Shown here piece after piece: positions 51,597 to 59,978 of a DNA stretch of 64,000 nucleotides; the stretch's first letter is position 1; each line of letters starts with the position of its first letter. The stretch lies in the NCBI RefSeq assembly GCF_004364125.1, contig NZ_SNZV01000002.1, positions 372,001 to 436,000 on the forward strand. Reading direction: 5' to 3'. The notes below the pieces were generated by a model. It searched no databases, had not been told where the DNA came from, and saw only the letters and a program-made list of their open reading frames with translations. A program made the translations under genes and the position numbers. The stretch is from Sphingobacterium paludis. GTDB taxonomy: Bacteria; Bacteroidota; Bacteroidia; Sphingobacteriales; Sphingobacteriaceae.

Positions 51597-52247
51597 CTAT
51601 CCTTCTTCTCTATTGCCGTAGGCCAGATCTCCAGCGTCACCTAATCCTGGTACAATATAAGCTTTTGAAGTCATTTCATTATCAACCGCGCCAATCCATA
51701 GGTGCGCTTCGGGGAGGAAAGCGCGTACATGTTGCAGTCCCTCTTCTGAAGCTATGACCACGGCTATGTGCAATTCCTTTATGTTGTAATCTGCTAAAAG
51801 TTCCTTACAACACAACACGAGACTCTGCCCTGTAGCGAGCATAGGATCTGCGATAATGACAATCCTGTCGTCCAAGTTCGGTGTGTTGCTGTATTTTTTA
51901 TGAATCTCGATTTCACCGCTCTTCTTTGTGTGTCTGTAGGCCGCTATAAAGGCGCTATCAGCGCGGTCAAAGACGTTGAGAAGACCCTGGTGAAACGGTA
52001 GACCGGCACGTATAATGGTTGCTAAAATGGGCTGTTGTTCCAAAACGTTATGGCTAGCCATTCCTAGCGGTGTTTCCACCGTAGTAGGAACAAAAGGGAG
52101 TGTTTTACTGATTTCGTAGGCCGTAATTTCACCCAAACGTTCTAGGTTGCGACGGAAACGCATGCGATCTTGTTGAATATTGATATCACGTAACTCAACG
52201 AGGTAGTGATTAGCAATACTATTTTCTTTGGTCAGTATCGTTACCAT
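51597..52247 (-). CDS. upp: Uracil phosphoribosyltransferase
   Basis: 216 residues. The PRPP-binding loop is IVIIADPMLATGQSLVLCCKEL; also ATIIRAGLPFHQGLLNVFDRADSAFIAAYRH and the C-terminal uracil-binding AYIVPGLGDAGDLAYG. Salvages uracil to UMP. It is slightly divergent from the E. coli enzyme at the N-terminus (VTILTKENSIANHYLVELRD), as usual in Bacteroidota. Divergent from uvrB. Confidence 0.95.
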   Translation of the reverse strand: MVTILTKENSIANHYLVELRDINIQQDRMRFRRNLERLGEITAYEISKTLPFVPTTVETPLGMASHNVLEQQPILATIIRAGLPFHQGLLNVFDRADSAFIAAYRHTKKSGEIEIHKKYSNTPNLDDRIVIIADPMLATGQSLVLCCKELLADYNIKELHIAVVIASEEGLQHVRAFLPEAHLWIGAVDNEMTSKAYIVPGLGDAGDLAYGNREEG

Positions 52248-52376
52248 AGGGAGACTGTTTAAGTGTTTTACTAATTTACTAAAAGCCTTTCAATTTTTAT
52301 ACCACGAACGTGACAGTGTAGCGATAAAGATTTATTCTTTTTTCGTTATTTTTAGATTTTAATCCGGAAAATTCGA

Positions 52377-54413
52377 ATGAAGTTTAATTTAACATCTGAA
52401 TATAAGCCGACAGGTGATCAACCGCAGGCGATTAAAGAGTTGGTAGCAGGCGTGGAACAAGGGGAAAGGTACCAAACACTATTAGGTGTTACGGGTTCTG
52501 GTAAAACCTTTACCGTCGCAAACCTGATACAGGAAACGCAGCGGCCTACCCTGATTTTAAGCCATAATAAAACATTGGCTGCGCAGTTGTATGGGGAGTT
52601 TAAACAATTTTTTCCCGAAAATGCGGTAAATTATTTTGTTTCATACTATGATTATTATCAGCCGGAAGCCTTCATCGCTTCTTCAAATACCTATATTGAG
52701 AAGGATTTAGCAATAAATGAAGAGATTGAAAAGCTTCGACTAGCCACGACATCATCGTTGATGTCTGGCCGGCGCGATGTGGTAGTGGTGTCCTCGGTGT
52801 CTTGTATTTACGGTATGGGAAATCCAGAAGATTTTTCTCGTTCCATATTTCGGTTTGCGGTAGGCATGACCATCAGCAGGAATGCTTTTCTGCATCGGCT
52901 TGTCGAAATATTGTATGCACGTACCACCGCAGATTTCAAGCGCGGGACATTCCGTGTAAAAGGTGATATTGTAGACGTTTACCCTGCTTATCTGGACTAC
53001 GCTTTTCGGATTTCCTTTTTCGGCGACGAGATTGATGAAATCAGTGAGATAGACCCTACTTCGGGCAAGACATTGTCTAAAACTGAAGATATAGCCTTGT
53101 TCCCTGCAAACCTATTCGTAACGCCGAAAGATAAATTTACCAAGTCTATCTGGGAAATTCAGGATGAGCTGGTGCAGCGCAAGACGCAGCTGGAAGGAGA
53201 AGGAAAAATGCTCGAAGCAAAGCGATTGGAAGAGCGCGTGAATTACGATCTGGAGATGATGCGTGAATTGGGTTACTGTTCCGGAATAGAGAACTATTCT
53301 CGCTTTTTCGACGGCCGTCAACCGGGCATGCGCCCTTTTTGCCTGATCGATTATTTTCCAGAAGATTATTTGCTGGTTATCGATGAAAGTCACGTTACCT
53401 TGCCCCAATTGCGAGCGATGTATGGAGGAGATCGGTCGCGTAAGGTTTCGCTCGTGGAGCACGGCTTTCGCTTGCCGGCGGCGCTGGACAATAGGCCCTT
53501 GAACTTTCCCGAATTCGAATCGTTGACCAATCAAACGATATATGTGTCGGCTACGCCCGGGGATTACGAACTGCAGCAAACGGAAGGCGTAGTGGTCGAG
53601 CAGGTTATTCGTCCTACCGGGTTGCTTGATCCGATAATTGAGGTTCACCCCGCTATCAACCAGGTCGACGATTTCCTGGAAGAGGTAGATAAAACGATTA
53701 AAGAAGGTGGGAGAATATTAGCCACCACGCTAACCAAGCGTATGGCCGAAGAGCTGACGAAATATATGAGTAGGCTCAACATCAAAGTGCGCTATATCCA
53801 CTCGGAAATTAAAACCTTGGAGCGCGTAGAAATTTTGCGGGGTTTGCGTCTTGGCGAGTTTGATGTCTTGGTTGGTGTCAACTTGCTGCGTGAGGGACTC
53901 GATCTTCCGGAAGTTACGTTGGTTGCAATTTTGGATGCGGATAAGGAAGGTTTCCTTCGCTCGGAGCGTTCCTTGATCCAGACTATCGGACGTGCCGCCC
54001 GGAATGACAAAGGCCGGGTAATTATGTATGCCGATCAGATGACGGACAGTATGCGTATCACGATAGATGAAACCAATCGACGACGGGAGAAGCAAATTGC
54101 TTATAATGCGGAGCATGGGATTGTACCGCGCACGGTAGGAAAGACCAGAGAGGAAATCTTGGAACAAACCTCCGTTGCTGACTTTAAACCGGGAGAAGCG
54201 AAAGCTTACGTAGAGCCGGATGCCGCAACATTAATCGCTGCAGACCCTGTAATGGAATATTTGGGCGATAAGGATATGCGTAAGGCCATCGAAAATGTAC
54301 GCAAACAAATGGAAAAGGCGGCGAAAGAAATGGACTTTCTCGCTGCTGCAAAATTGCGGGACGAGATGTTTGCTATGGAAAAACTCTACGAAGATCGTTT
54401 TGGAAAGAAATAA
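52377..54413 (+). CDS. uvrB: Excinuclease ABC subunit B
   Basis: 678 residues. Seen: FNLTSEYKPTGDQPQAIKEL, Walker A GVTGSGKTFT (about 38-47), the beta-hairpin YYDYYQPEAFIASSNTYIEKD, DESHVTLPQLRAMYGGDRSRK, ATPGDYEL, the helicase motifs VLVGVNLLREGLDLPEVTLVAILDADKEGFLRSE and QTIGRAARN, and the C-terminal UVR motif (MEKAAKEMDFLAAAKLRDEM). Damage-recognition and preincision helicase of nucleotide excision repair. Complete; its stop codon lies inside a hairpin shared with the convergent gene. Confidence 0.98.
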   Translation: MKFNLTSEYKPTGDQPQAIKELVAGVEQGERYQTLLGVTGSGKTFTVANLIQETQRPTLILSHNKTLAAQLYGEFKQFFPENAVNYFVSYYDYYQPEAFIASSNTYIEKDLAINEEIEKLRLATTSSLMSGRRDVVVVSSVSCIYGMGNPEDFSRSIFRFAVGMTISRNAFLHRLVEILYARTTADFKRGTFRVKGDIVDVYPAYLDYAFRISFFGDEIDEISEIDPTSGKTLSKTEDIALFPANLFVTPKDKFTKSIWEIQDELVQRKTQLEGEGKMLEAKRLEERVNYDLEMMRELGYCSGIENYSRFFDGRQPGMRPFCLIDYFPEDYLLVIDESHVTLPQLRAMYGGDRSRKVSLVEHGFRLPAALDNRPLNFPEFESLTNQTIYVSATPGDYELQQTEGVVVEQVIRPTGLLDPIIEVHPAINQVDDFLEEVDKTIKEGGRILATTLTKRMAEELTKYMSRLNIKVRYIHSEIKTLERVEILRGLRLGEFDVLVGVNLLREGLDLPEVTLVAILDADKEGFLRSERSLIQTIGRAARNDKGRVIMYADQMTDSMRITIDETNRRREKQIAYNAEHGIVPRTVGKTREEILEQTSVADFKPGEAKAYVEPDAATLIAADPVMEYLGDKDMRKAIENVRKQMEKAAKEMDFLAAAKLRDEMFAMEKLYEDRFGKK

Positions 54414-54433
54414 AGTAGGTGTTGCCTACTTTA
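54411..54433. terminator. Hairpin spanning both stop codons of convergent genes
   Basis: TAAAGTAGG (54411-54419) and CCTACTTTA (54425-54433) with a 5-base loop. The first TAA is the uvrB stop; the complement of 54426-54428 is the stop of the lipoprotein gene. Candidate bidirectional terminator of minimal size. Confidence 0.65.
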
Positions 54434-54851
54434 CTTCTTCGTAAAGCATTTCATTTTGATGAATCAAAGACCAGCAATGGTTTTCCTGCTTCAGCTGATA
54501 CTGCTTATTCGCATAGAGTAGTGGAGATATACTGTCCAGCAGAATGCTCTCTTCGGCTTCTTTAAGAAAGATTTCCGCTTTATGTTTCGTAGAGTCAATC
54601 AAGACAAAGGCGGCTGTTTCAAAATTGGTAGATGTGTCTGTAACGTTTAACGTTATAGCCTCTTCCCATGGTCTGATGCAATCTTCTTTCACTTTAGACC
54701 ATGTATATCCTGCTGCCGTGAGGCAGCCGTTCGTATCTTGATTTCCGCCTATCTGCGGAATATCCGACTTATTGTCTTTGGCTGTTTCACGAGACGGACT
54801 ATGGCATGCTGATAGTGAAAGCGCTAATAGTATTAGGGTAGCATAGTTCAT
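54426..54851 (-). CDS. Small hypothetical lipoprotein
   Basis: 141 residues from the ATG at 54851 (the frame from 54944 adds 31 non-signal residues). Lipoprotein signal MNYATLILLALSLSAC with lipidation at Cys16. The mature part has GCLTAAGYTWSKVKEDCIRPWEEAITLNV, a pattern of two Cys reminiscent of small secreted proteins with a GCxxxxGYxWxxxxxxCI motif, then FVLIDSTKHKAEIFL and YQLKQENHCWSLI. It is the only gene before uvrB's convergent end. Function unknown. Confidence 0.75.
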   Translation of the reverse strand: MNYATLILLALSLSACHSPSRETAKDNKSDIPQIGGNQDTNGCLTAAGYTWSKVKEDCIRPWEEAITLNVTDTSTNFETAAFVLIDSTKHKAEIFLKEAEESILLDSISPLLYANKQYQLKQENHCWSLIHQNEMLYEEVK

Positions 54852-55098
54852 ATATAGATAATTAATGTTAAACTGTTTCCGGCACGTCCGCCTGGTTTTC
54901 GATCCTTTTAGTGTCGGGTAATCAGGGGCATTCGCCGGCGGCATGTTCTGCCTTTGTTCCTCGACGTTCGTGCTTTACAAACATGGGAACGTTCATGTGC
55001 TTATTTAAGTTTACTATGCAGCTAACCCATAAACCGTACCAAAAACTAACCTAAAATTCCAATAAGCATTCAATTTTTAACAAAAAGCTTGTTACATT

Positions 55099-55106
55099 TA
55101 CATTTG
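55099..55106 (+). promoter_or_regulatory. Candidate -7 element of proB
   Basis: TACATTTG, 39 bases before the proB ATG at 55146. No well-spaced -33 element. Confidence 0.35.
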
Positions 55107-55145
55107 TTTAAATAAACCTGTAAACGATTGTCAAATTTTTAATAA

Positions 55146-56180
55146 ATGAAAAAGCCAGTACTGGTCATAAAATTTGGGTCAGCGTCTATCACTACGAAAG
55201 ATGGCGAGATTGACGAGCGTATTGTACTTGAGATTGCGCGGCAAACAGCACAGCTGCAGGCGAAATACAATATTGTTTTGGTATCGTCGGGAGCGGTGGC
55301 AGCAGGAAAGAAGTTTTTGGTCAACTACGAAGGAACCTTGTCTGAACGTAAGGCAGCGGCAGCCATTGGAAACCCGCTACTCGTCCGTACCTACAACACC
55401 TATTTTAAGCCTTTTAAGATTGCATTGGCGCAGAGTTTATGTGAGCGTCAGCATTTCGCAAACCGCGCACAATTCCTACAGTTAAAGGATACCTATCGCG
55501 AATTATGGAAGAACAATGTGATCCCCATTGCCAATGAGAATGACGTGGTGAGTAACAAGGAACTTAAATTTTCAGATAATGACGAACTGGCAACATTGAT
55601 CGCGGTAGGTTTTGATGCAGAGCAGATACTGTTTGGTACCTCCGTGCCCGGTGTACTTGATGCAAAGGGCAAAGTGGTGCCAGAAATACAGGTTATTGAT
55701 AAGGATGCCTTATTACTCGCAAAAAAAGAAAAATCTGCTGTGGGATTGGGCGGCATGACGTCTAAACTTAATTTTGCTCGCTTAGCGAATCAAATGGGCA
55801 TTCAAGCAGTTATTTTTAGTATGCAAACGGAAGATGCGATCTTAAAAGCTGTTCGTGGAGAGACTGGCACTGTTTGTAAAGCACAGATAAAGAAAGTGTC
55901 TTCTCGCAATAAATGGCTGGCGAGTGGGAGTTTAATTAAAGGACTCATCACCGTAGACCTAGGTGCAGCAAAAGCAATACAAGATCGTAAGAGCTTGCTT
56001 GCGGTAGGCATTATTGCCGTCAACCAAAGTCTGGAAGTGGGGGAGGTATTTCAAATTGCTGATGCCGATGGTAGTGTGTTCGCCGTAGCCAAGGCAAAAA
56101 TAGCGATCGTTGATCTGCCATCCATTCACAAAAAGAAAAACATAGCGGTAGCACATGCCGATGACATTGTTTTACTTTGA
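55146..56180 (+). CDS. proB: Glutamate 5-kinase
   Basis: 344 residues. Amino-acid-kinase fold: LVIKFGSASITTKDG, VSSGAVAAGKKFL, PIANENDVVSN, FSDNDELATLIA and GLGGMTSKLNFARLANQMG. The last 90 residues (KWLASGSLIKGLITVDLGAAKAIQDRKSLLAVGIIAV, in parts) are a PUA-like domain. First step of proline synthesis; feedback inhibition by proline is usual for the family. Followed 21 bases later by proA. Confidence 0.95.
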   Translation: MKKPVLVIKFGSASITTKDGEIDERIVLEIARQTAQLQAKYNIVLVSSGAVAAGKKFLVNYEGTLSERKAAAAIGNPLLVRTYNTYFKPFKIALAQSLCERQHFANRAQFLQLKDTYRELWKNNVIPIANENDVVSNKELKFSDNDELATLIAVGFDAEQILFGTSVPGVLDAKGKVVPEIQVIDKDALLLAKKEKSAVGLGGMTSKLNFARLANQMGIQAVIFSMQTEDAILKAVRGETGTVCKAQIKKVSSRNKWLASGSLIKGLITVDLGAAKAIQDRKSLLAVGIIAVNQSLEVGEVFQIADADGSVFAVAKAKIAIVDLPSIHKKKNIAVAHADDIVLL

Positions 56181-56201
56181 TCTATAACGCTGAAAAAAAT
56201 A

Positions 56202-57452
56202 ATGAAAGAAAATATCGAAGAGGAACTAAGCGCTGCAAAAGCGGCTACCGTTGGGACGAAGCAATTACCAAACGAATTGAAACGTGATCTTTTGGTTGTA
56301 ATAGCCGCTGAATTGAAAGATAACGTTGGCCATATTCTCCGCGAAAACAAGAAGGATCTGGCGCGAATGGAGCCTACGGATTCTCGTTACGATCGGCTGC
56401 TTCTTACCGAAGATCGCATTTTGGGTCTGGCGGATAGCGTTTTGGCGGTATCCGATTTAGATGATCCCGCAGGAACATTATTGTCAAGTAAACAATTGGA
56501 CAACGGCTTATTGGTGGAGAAGAAGACCGTGCCGTTAGGTGTTGTAGGTGTTATCTATGAATCGAGACCCAATGTCACGGTAGACGTCGCGGCCTTATGT
56601 TTACGATCGGGCAACGTATGCTTGTTGCGGGGCGGCTCTGACGCTTGGTTCACCAACACCGTGTTGGTTCATCTTGTTCGGGGTGTATACGCCAAACATG
56701 GACTAAACGTAAATATGCTGCAGTTGCTGCCGACGGAAAGGAAGCATGTCACCGAGCTGCTAACAGCAACTGCGTATGTTGATATTATTATTCCTCGAGG
56801 TTCGCAAACCTTAATAGATTTTGTGCGGGCGAATGCAAAAGTGCCTGTCATAGAGACGGGAGCTGGGGTGTGTCATACGTATGTAGAGAAGCATGCGGAT
56901 CTTCAAAAAGCTGCTCAAATTGTGGCAAACGCTAAAATTTCTAGACCCTCCGTTTGCAATGCATTGGATACCGTGCTCATTGATCAGGCGGTGGCGGAAT
57001 CTTTTCTTCCGATCTTGACTAACTTATTTAAGGAACATCAAGTGCGCATGTATGCGGACGCCCCCTCTTACGCGATTTTAAGCAAACTGCAATATCCGCA
57101 TTTGGAGAAGGCGTCCTCCGAAGATTTCGGACGCGAATTTTTATCGTTACAATGTTCCGTAAAAGTTGTTGAAACGTTGGAAGGAGCCCTAACGCACATC
57201 GCCAACTTCTCTTCGAAGCATTCGGAGTGCATCGTTTCGGAAGATGCAGAAAAGATTGCTATTTTTATGGAGGCGGTAGATGCAGCTGCGGTGTATGCGA
57301 ATGCCTCCACCCGATTTACTGACGGCGGGGAATTCGGGTTGGGAGCTGAGATTGGCATATCTACTCAAAAATTACACGCTCGAGGGCCATTCGCGCTAGA
57401 GAAATTAGTAACGGAAAAATGGTACGTCACGGGTAATGGACAAATAAGATAA
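56202..57452 (+). CDS. proA: Gamma-glutamyl phosphate reductase
   Basis: 416 residues, aldehyde dehydrogenase fold. Seen: VPLGVVGVIYESRPNVTVDVAALCLRSGNVCLLRGGSDA, IIPRGSQTLIDFV, the catalytic cysteine in RPSVCNALDTVLI, and the conserved C-terminal ASTRFTDGGEFGLGAEIGISTQKLHARGPFAL (in parts). NADPH-dependent reduction of gamma-glutamyl phosphate in proline synthesis. Part of the proBA unit; 3 bases separate it from the next small gene. Confidence 0.96.
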   Translation: MKENIEEELSAAKAATVGTKQLPNELKRDLLVVIAAELKDNVGHILRENKKDLARMEPTDSRYDRLLLTEDRILGLADSVLAVSDLDDPAGTLLSSKQLDNGLLVEKKTVPLGVVGVIYESRPNVTVDVAALCLRSGNVCLLRGGSDAWFTNTVLVHLVRGVYAKHGLNVNMLQLLPTERKHVTELLTATAYVDIIIPRGSQTLIDFVRANAKVPVIETGAGVCHTYVEKHADLQKAAQIVANAKISRPSVCNALDTVLIDQAVAESFLPILTNLFKEHQVRMYADAPSYAILSKLQYPHLEKASSEDFGREFLSLQCSVKVVETLEGALTHIANFSSKHSECIVSEDAEKIAIFMEAVDAAAVYANASTRFTDGGEFGLGAEIGISTQKLHARGPFALEKLVTEKWYVTGNGQIR

Positions 57453-57455
57453 GAC

Positions 57456-57863
57456 ATGGGAATACGTTATGAGAAAGATACCATACTCAATTGGGTGAAT
57501 GAGATGGGGAAGTTTTTAAGGCTGTTAGTTGATAAATATGAGGCTTTTGATGAACCTGTCGATCCCACGATTATAGCGAATGGATATCGCGAGTTTTTTA
57601 ACAAAGAGCGAACATGGATGCTAACCCGTTCTGAAACCGATCTACAGGCTTACGTTGACAACGAATTGGAGCTCGAACAGATACGTCCACTAGCGCTTCT
57701 TTTTTTGCAGGATGCGTTGGTTGCGTCTAATCCAGAAGATCAACAGACGCTGCTGAAACGTTCCAAATTTTTATTGAATTATGTTTCCACGAAGCTAGGA
57801 AGTTTCTCGTTCGAAGATTATGGAAACCTAGCCACCATCGATAAATTGTTGCGCTCTGAATAA
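57456..57863 (+). CDS. Small conserved-looking helical protein co-transcribed with proBA
   Basis: 135 residues, no family recognised. Mostly helical: YEKDTILNWVNEMGKFLRLLVDKYEAF, NGYREFFNKERTWML, LRALLFL-type leucine stretch (PLALLFLQDALVASNPEDQQTLLKRSKFLLNYVSTKLGSF, in parts). No signal peptide, no cysteines. It begins 3 bases after the proA stop with a normal ATG, so it is translated from the same message. Resembles small helical proteins of unknown role in Bacteroidota; no function is proposed. Confidence 0.75.
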   Translation: MGIRYEKDTILNWVNEMGKFLRLLVDKYEAFDEPVDPTIIANGYREFFNKERTWMLTRSETDLQAYVDNELELEQIRPLALLFLQDALVASNPEDQQTLLKRSKFLLNYVSTKLGSFSFEDYGNLATIDKLLRSE

Positions 57864-57965
57864 CAACGAGATTGAACATATGCAGCCAAAAGCCGCAAAA
57901 ATCAATCATGCAAGCCTATGATAAGCAAATTCGTTCACTGCTTCGATCCGGTCGTATGCTATGGT

Positions 57966-59102
57966 TTACTTTAAAATATCGCGTGCAATAACTAAACGCT
58001 GTATCTCTGATGTACCCTCGTATATCTGCGTGATCTTGGCATCGCGCATAAAGCGCTCCACATGATACTCCTTAACATAGCCATATCCGCCGTGTATCTG
58101 CACCGCCTCTATTGCAGTCTTCATTGCAACCTCGGAAGCGTAAAGCTTAGCAATAGCGGCCTCCTTGGCATACGGTTTTCCTTGATCCTTGAGCCAGGCC
58201 GCTTTGTATGTCAGCAGGCGTGCTGCTTCAATTTCTGCCTCCATGTCTGCCAGCTTGAATTGTATGGCTTGATGTTCGCAAATGGCCTTTCCGAAAGTCT
58301 TGCGCTCTTTGGAATAAGCTAAGGATAGCTCGTAAGCGCCGGCAGCAATGCCTAATGCTTGCGCCGCAATCCCTATCCGTCCACCATCTAGGGTTTTCAT
58401 TGCAAACTTAAATCCAAAACCTTCGTCGCCAATTCGATTTTCTTTGGGAACACGCACATCCGTAAACAGTAAAGAATGGGTATCTGAACTTCGAATGCCT
58501 AGTTTGTTTTCCTTCGGCCCAATGGTGAAGCCATCCGCACCTTTTTCTACAATCAACGCGTTGATCCCGCGATGACCTTTTTCCGAATCTGTTTGTGCAA
58601 TGACAAGATAGACATCGGCATGGCCGCCATTCGTAATCCAATTTTTAGTTCCGTTTAGCAAATAATAATCACCATGATCGATAGCGGTCGTATGCTGCGA
58701 AGTGGCATCAGATCCAGCTTCTGGTTCCGAAAGTGCGAATGCACCAAGTTTCTCGCCGGATGCCAGAGGCTTAAGGTATTTCTCTTGTTGCGCATCGCTT
58801 CCGAAAGCCTGCAATCCGTATAGTACAAGTGAGTTATGTGCAGACATGATAACGCCTGCAGACGCATCCACCTTTGATATTTCTTCTATAGCGAGCACGT
58901 AGGCGAGGGTATCCATACCGGCGCCATGGTATTTCTCTTCCACCATCATCCCCATAAAACCAAGTTCGCCCATTTGTCGGACTTGCTCGTCAGGAAATTT
59001 CGCCTGCTCGTCACGTTCGACAACGCCTTCCCATAATGATTTAGCAAACTCTTTGGCTGCTTTGCGGATAAGTTGATGCTCTTCGCTTAGTTCAAAATGC
59101 AT
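57966..59102 (-). CDS. Acyl-CoA dehydrogenase
   Basis: 378 residues from the ATG at 59102 (MHFELSEEHQLIRKAAKEFA is the usual family start; the frame from 59153 adds 17 residues). Three-domain flavoprotein: LGAFALSEPEAGSDA, NGTKNWITNGGHADVYLV, MKTLDGGRIGIAAQALGIA, ERKTFGKAICEHQAIQFKLADM and the catalytic-region IHGGYGYVKEYHVERFMRDAKITQIYEGTSEIQRLVIAR (in parts), with the Glu of YEGT as catalytic base typical of short/medium-chain enzymes. First step of beta-oxidation or branched-chain acyl-CoA degradation. No fad neighbour; single gene. Confidence 0.95.
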   Translation of the reverse strand: MHFELSEEHQLIRKAAKEFAKSLWEGVVERDEQAKFPDEQVRQMGELGFMGMMVEEKYHGAGMDTLAYVLAIEEISKVDASAGVIMSAHNSLVLYGLQAFGSDAQQEKYLKPLASGEKLGAFALSEPEAGSDATSQHTTAIDHGDYYLLNGTKNWITNGGHADVYLVIAQTDSEKGHRGINALIVEKGADGFTIGPKENKLGIRSSDTHSLLFTDVRVPKENRIGDEGFGFKFAMKTLDGGRIGIAAQALGIAAGAYELSLAYSKERKTFGKAICEHQAIQFKLADMEAEIEAARLLTYKAAWLKDQGKPYAKEAAIAKLYASEVAMKTAIEAVQIHGGYGYVKEYHVERFMRDAKITQIYEGTSEIQRLVIARDILK

Positions 59103-59205
59103 AACAGATTTATTTAGTTGAATCAAATATACTAAATAATGATATGCTAGCATAGTAAATTAATTGTAATGTTTCCTCGTTTTGTTTCGGTTTTTTAGCT
59201 AAAGC

Positions 59206-59243
59206 TTTGAAAAGCAAAATAATCTACTAAATTTGTAGATTAT
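59206..59243 (+). promoter_or_regulatory. Promoter of the peroxiredoxin gene with an overlapping perfect inverted repeat
   Basis: TTTG (59206-59209), 18 bases, TAAATTTG (59228-59235). The -7 element lies inside an inverted repeat ATAATCTAC (59219-59227), 7 bases, GTAGATTAT (59235-59243), all 9 pairs perfect. This is where a repressor could block polymerase, so it is a candidate operator for oxidative-stress control. Confidence 0.65.
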
Positions 59244-59257
59244 CATTTAATACGAAA

Positions 59258-59264
59258 GGAGATT
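59258..59264 (+). promoter_or_regulatory. Strong Shine-Dalgarno site of the peroxiredoxin gene
   Basis: AAAGGAG, 5 bases before the ATG region at 59269. Such strong sites are rare in this window. Confidence 0.55.
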
Positions 59265-59268
59265 CAAT

Positions 59269-59907
59269 ATGAGTATAAAACTAGGAGATACTGCACCAAA
59301 TTTTAAGGCTGAGACATCGATAGGGCCAATTGATTTTTACGAGTACATCGACGGGGGATGGGCCGTGCTTTATTCGCATCCATCTGACTATACACCTGTG
59401 TGTACGACCGAATTGGGACGTACAGCGCAGTTGAAGTCGGAATTTGAAAAAAGAAATGTTAAAGTTTTGGCGTTAAGCGTTGATTCAGTGGAAGATCACT
59501 TGGAGTGGATAAAAGACATTAACGAAACGCAAAACACAACGGTTGAATTTCCAATCATCGCAGACAAAGATCGTAAAGTGGCTGAGCTTTACGACATGAT
59601 TCACCCAAATGCATCGGCTACAGCGACCGTTCGTTCTGTTTTTGTTATAGGGCCGGACAAAAAAGTAAAGTTGACTTTGACATATCCCGCATCTACAGGG
59701 AGAAACTTTAATGAAGTGTTGCGCGTGATTGACTCGTTGCAGCTTACGGATAAATATTCCGTAGCTACACCAGCTGATTGGACGGATGGGCAAGATGTAA
59801 TTGTGGTTCCGGCCATAAAAACGGAAGACATACCCGCGAAATTTCCAAAAGGGTATACGGAAATTAAGCCTTATTTACGCACTACCCCGCAACCAAATAA
59901 GGACTAA
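59269..59907 (+). CDS. 1-Cys-type (Prx6) peroxiredoxin
   Basis: 212 residues. Peroxidatic Cys45 in SHPSDYTPVCTTELGR; then VKVLALSVDSVEDHLEWIKDI, FPIIADKDRKVAELYDMIHP, SVFVIGPDKKVKLTLTYPASTGRNFNEVLRVIDSLQLTDKYSVATPADW (in parts) and the long C-terminal extension. The GRNF segment and length fit the Prx6 group; no second conserved cysteine is evident in the C-terminal part. Reduces H2O2 and lipid hydroperoxides. Expressed from its own promoter with a candidate operator, and followed by a very strong terminator. Confidence 0.95.
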   Translation: MSIKLGDTAPNFKAETSIGPIDFYEYIDGGWAVLYSHPSDYTPVCTTELGRTAQLKSEFEKRNVKVLALSVDSVEDHLEWIKDINETQNTTVEFPIIADKDRKVAELYDMIHPNASATATVRSVFVIGPDKKVKLTLTYPASTGRNFNEVLRVIDSLQLTDKYSVATPADWTDGQDVIVVPAIKTEDIPAKFPKGYTEIKPYLRTTPQPNKD

Positions 59908-59923
59908 AATTAGCAAACTACGG

Positions 59924-59965
59924 AAAAACAAGAAGGGTGAACATGCGTTCACCCTTCTTGTTTTT
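59924..59965. terminator. Strong bidirectional intrinsic terminator
   Basis: 18-base perfect stem (59924-59941 with 59948-59965), AAAAACAAGAAGGGTGAA and its complement, 6-base loop. A/T tails on both sides serve the peroxiredoxin gene and the convergent protease gene. Confidence 0.95.
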
Positions 59966-59978
59966 AACTTAATCTTGT

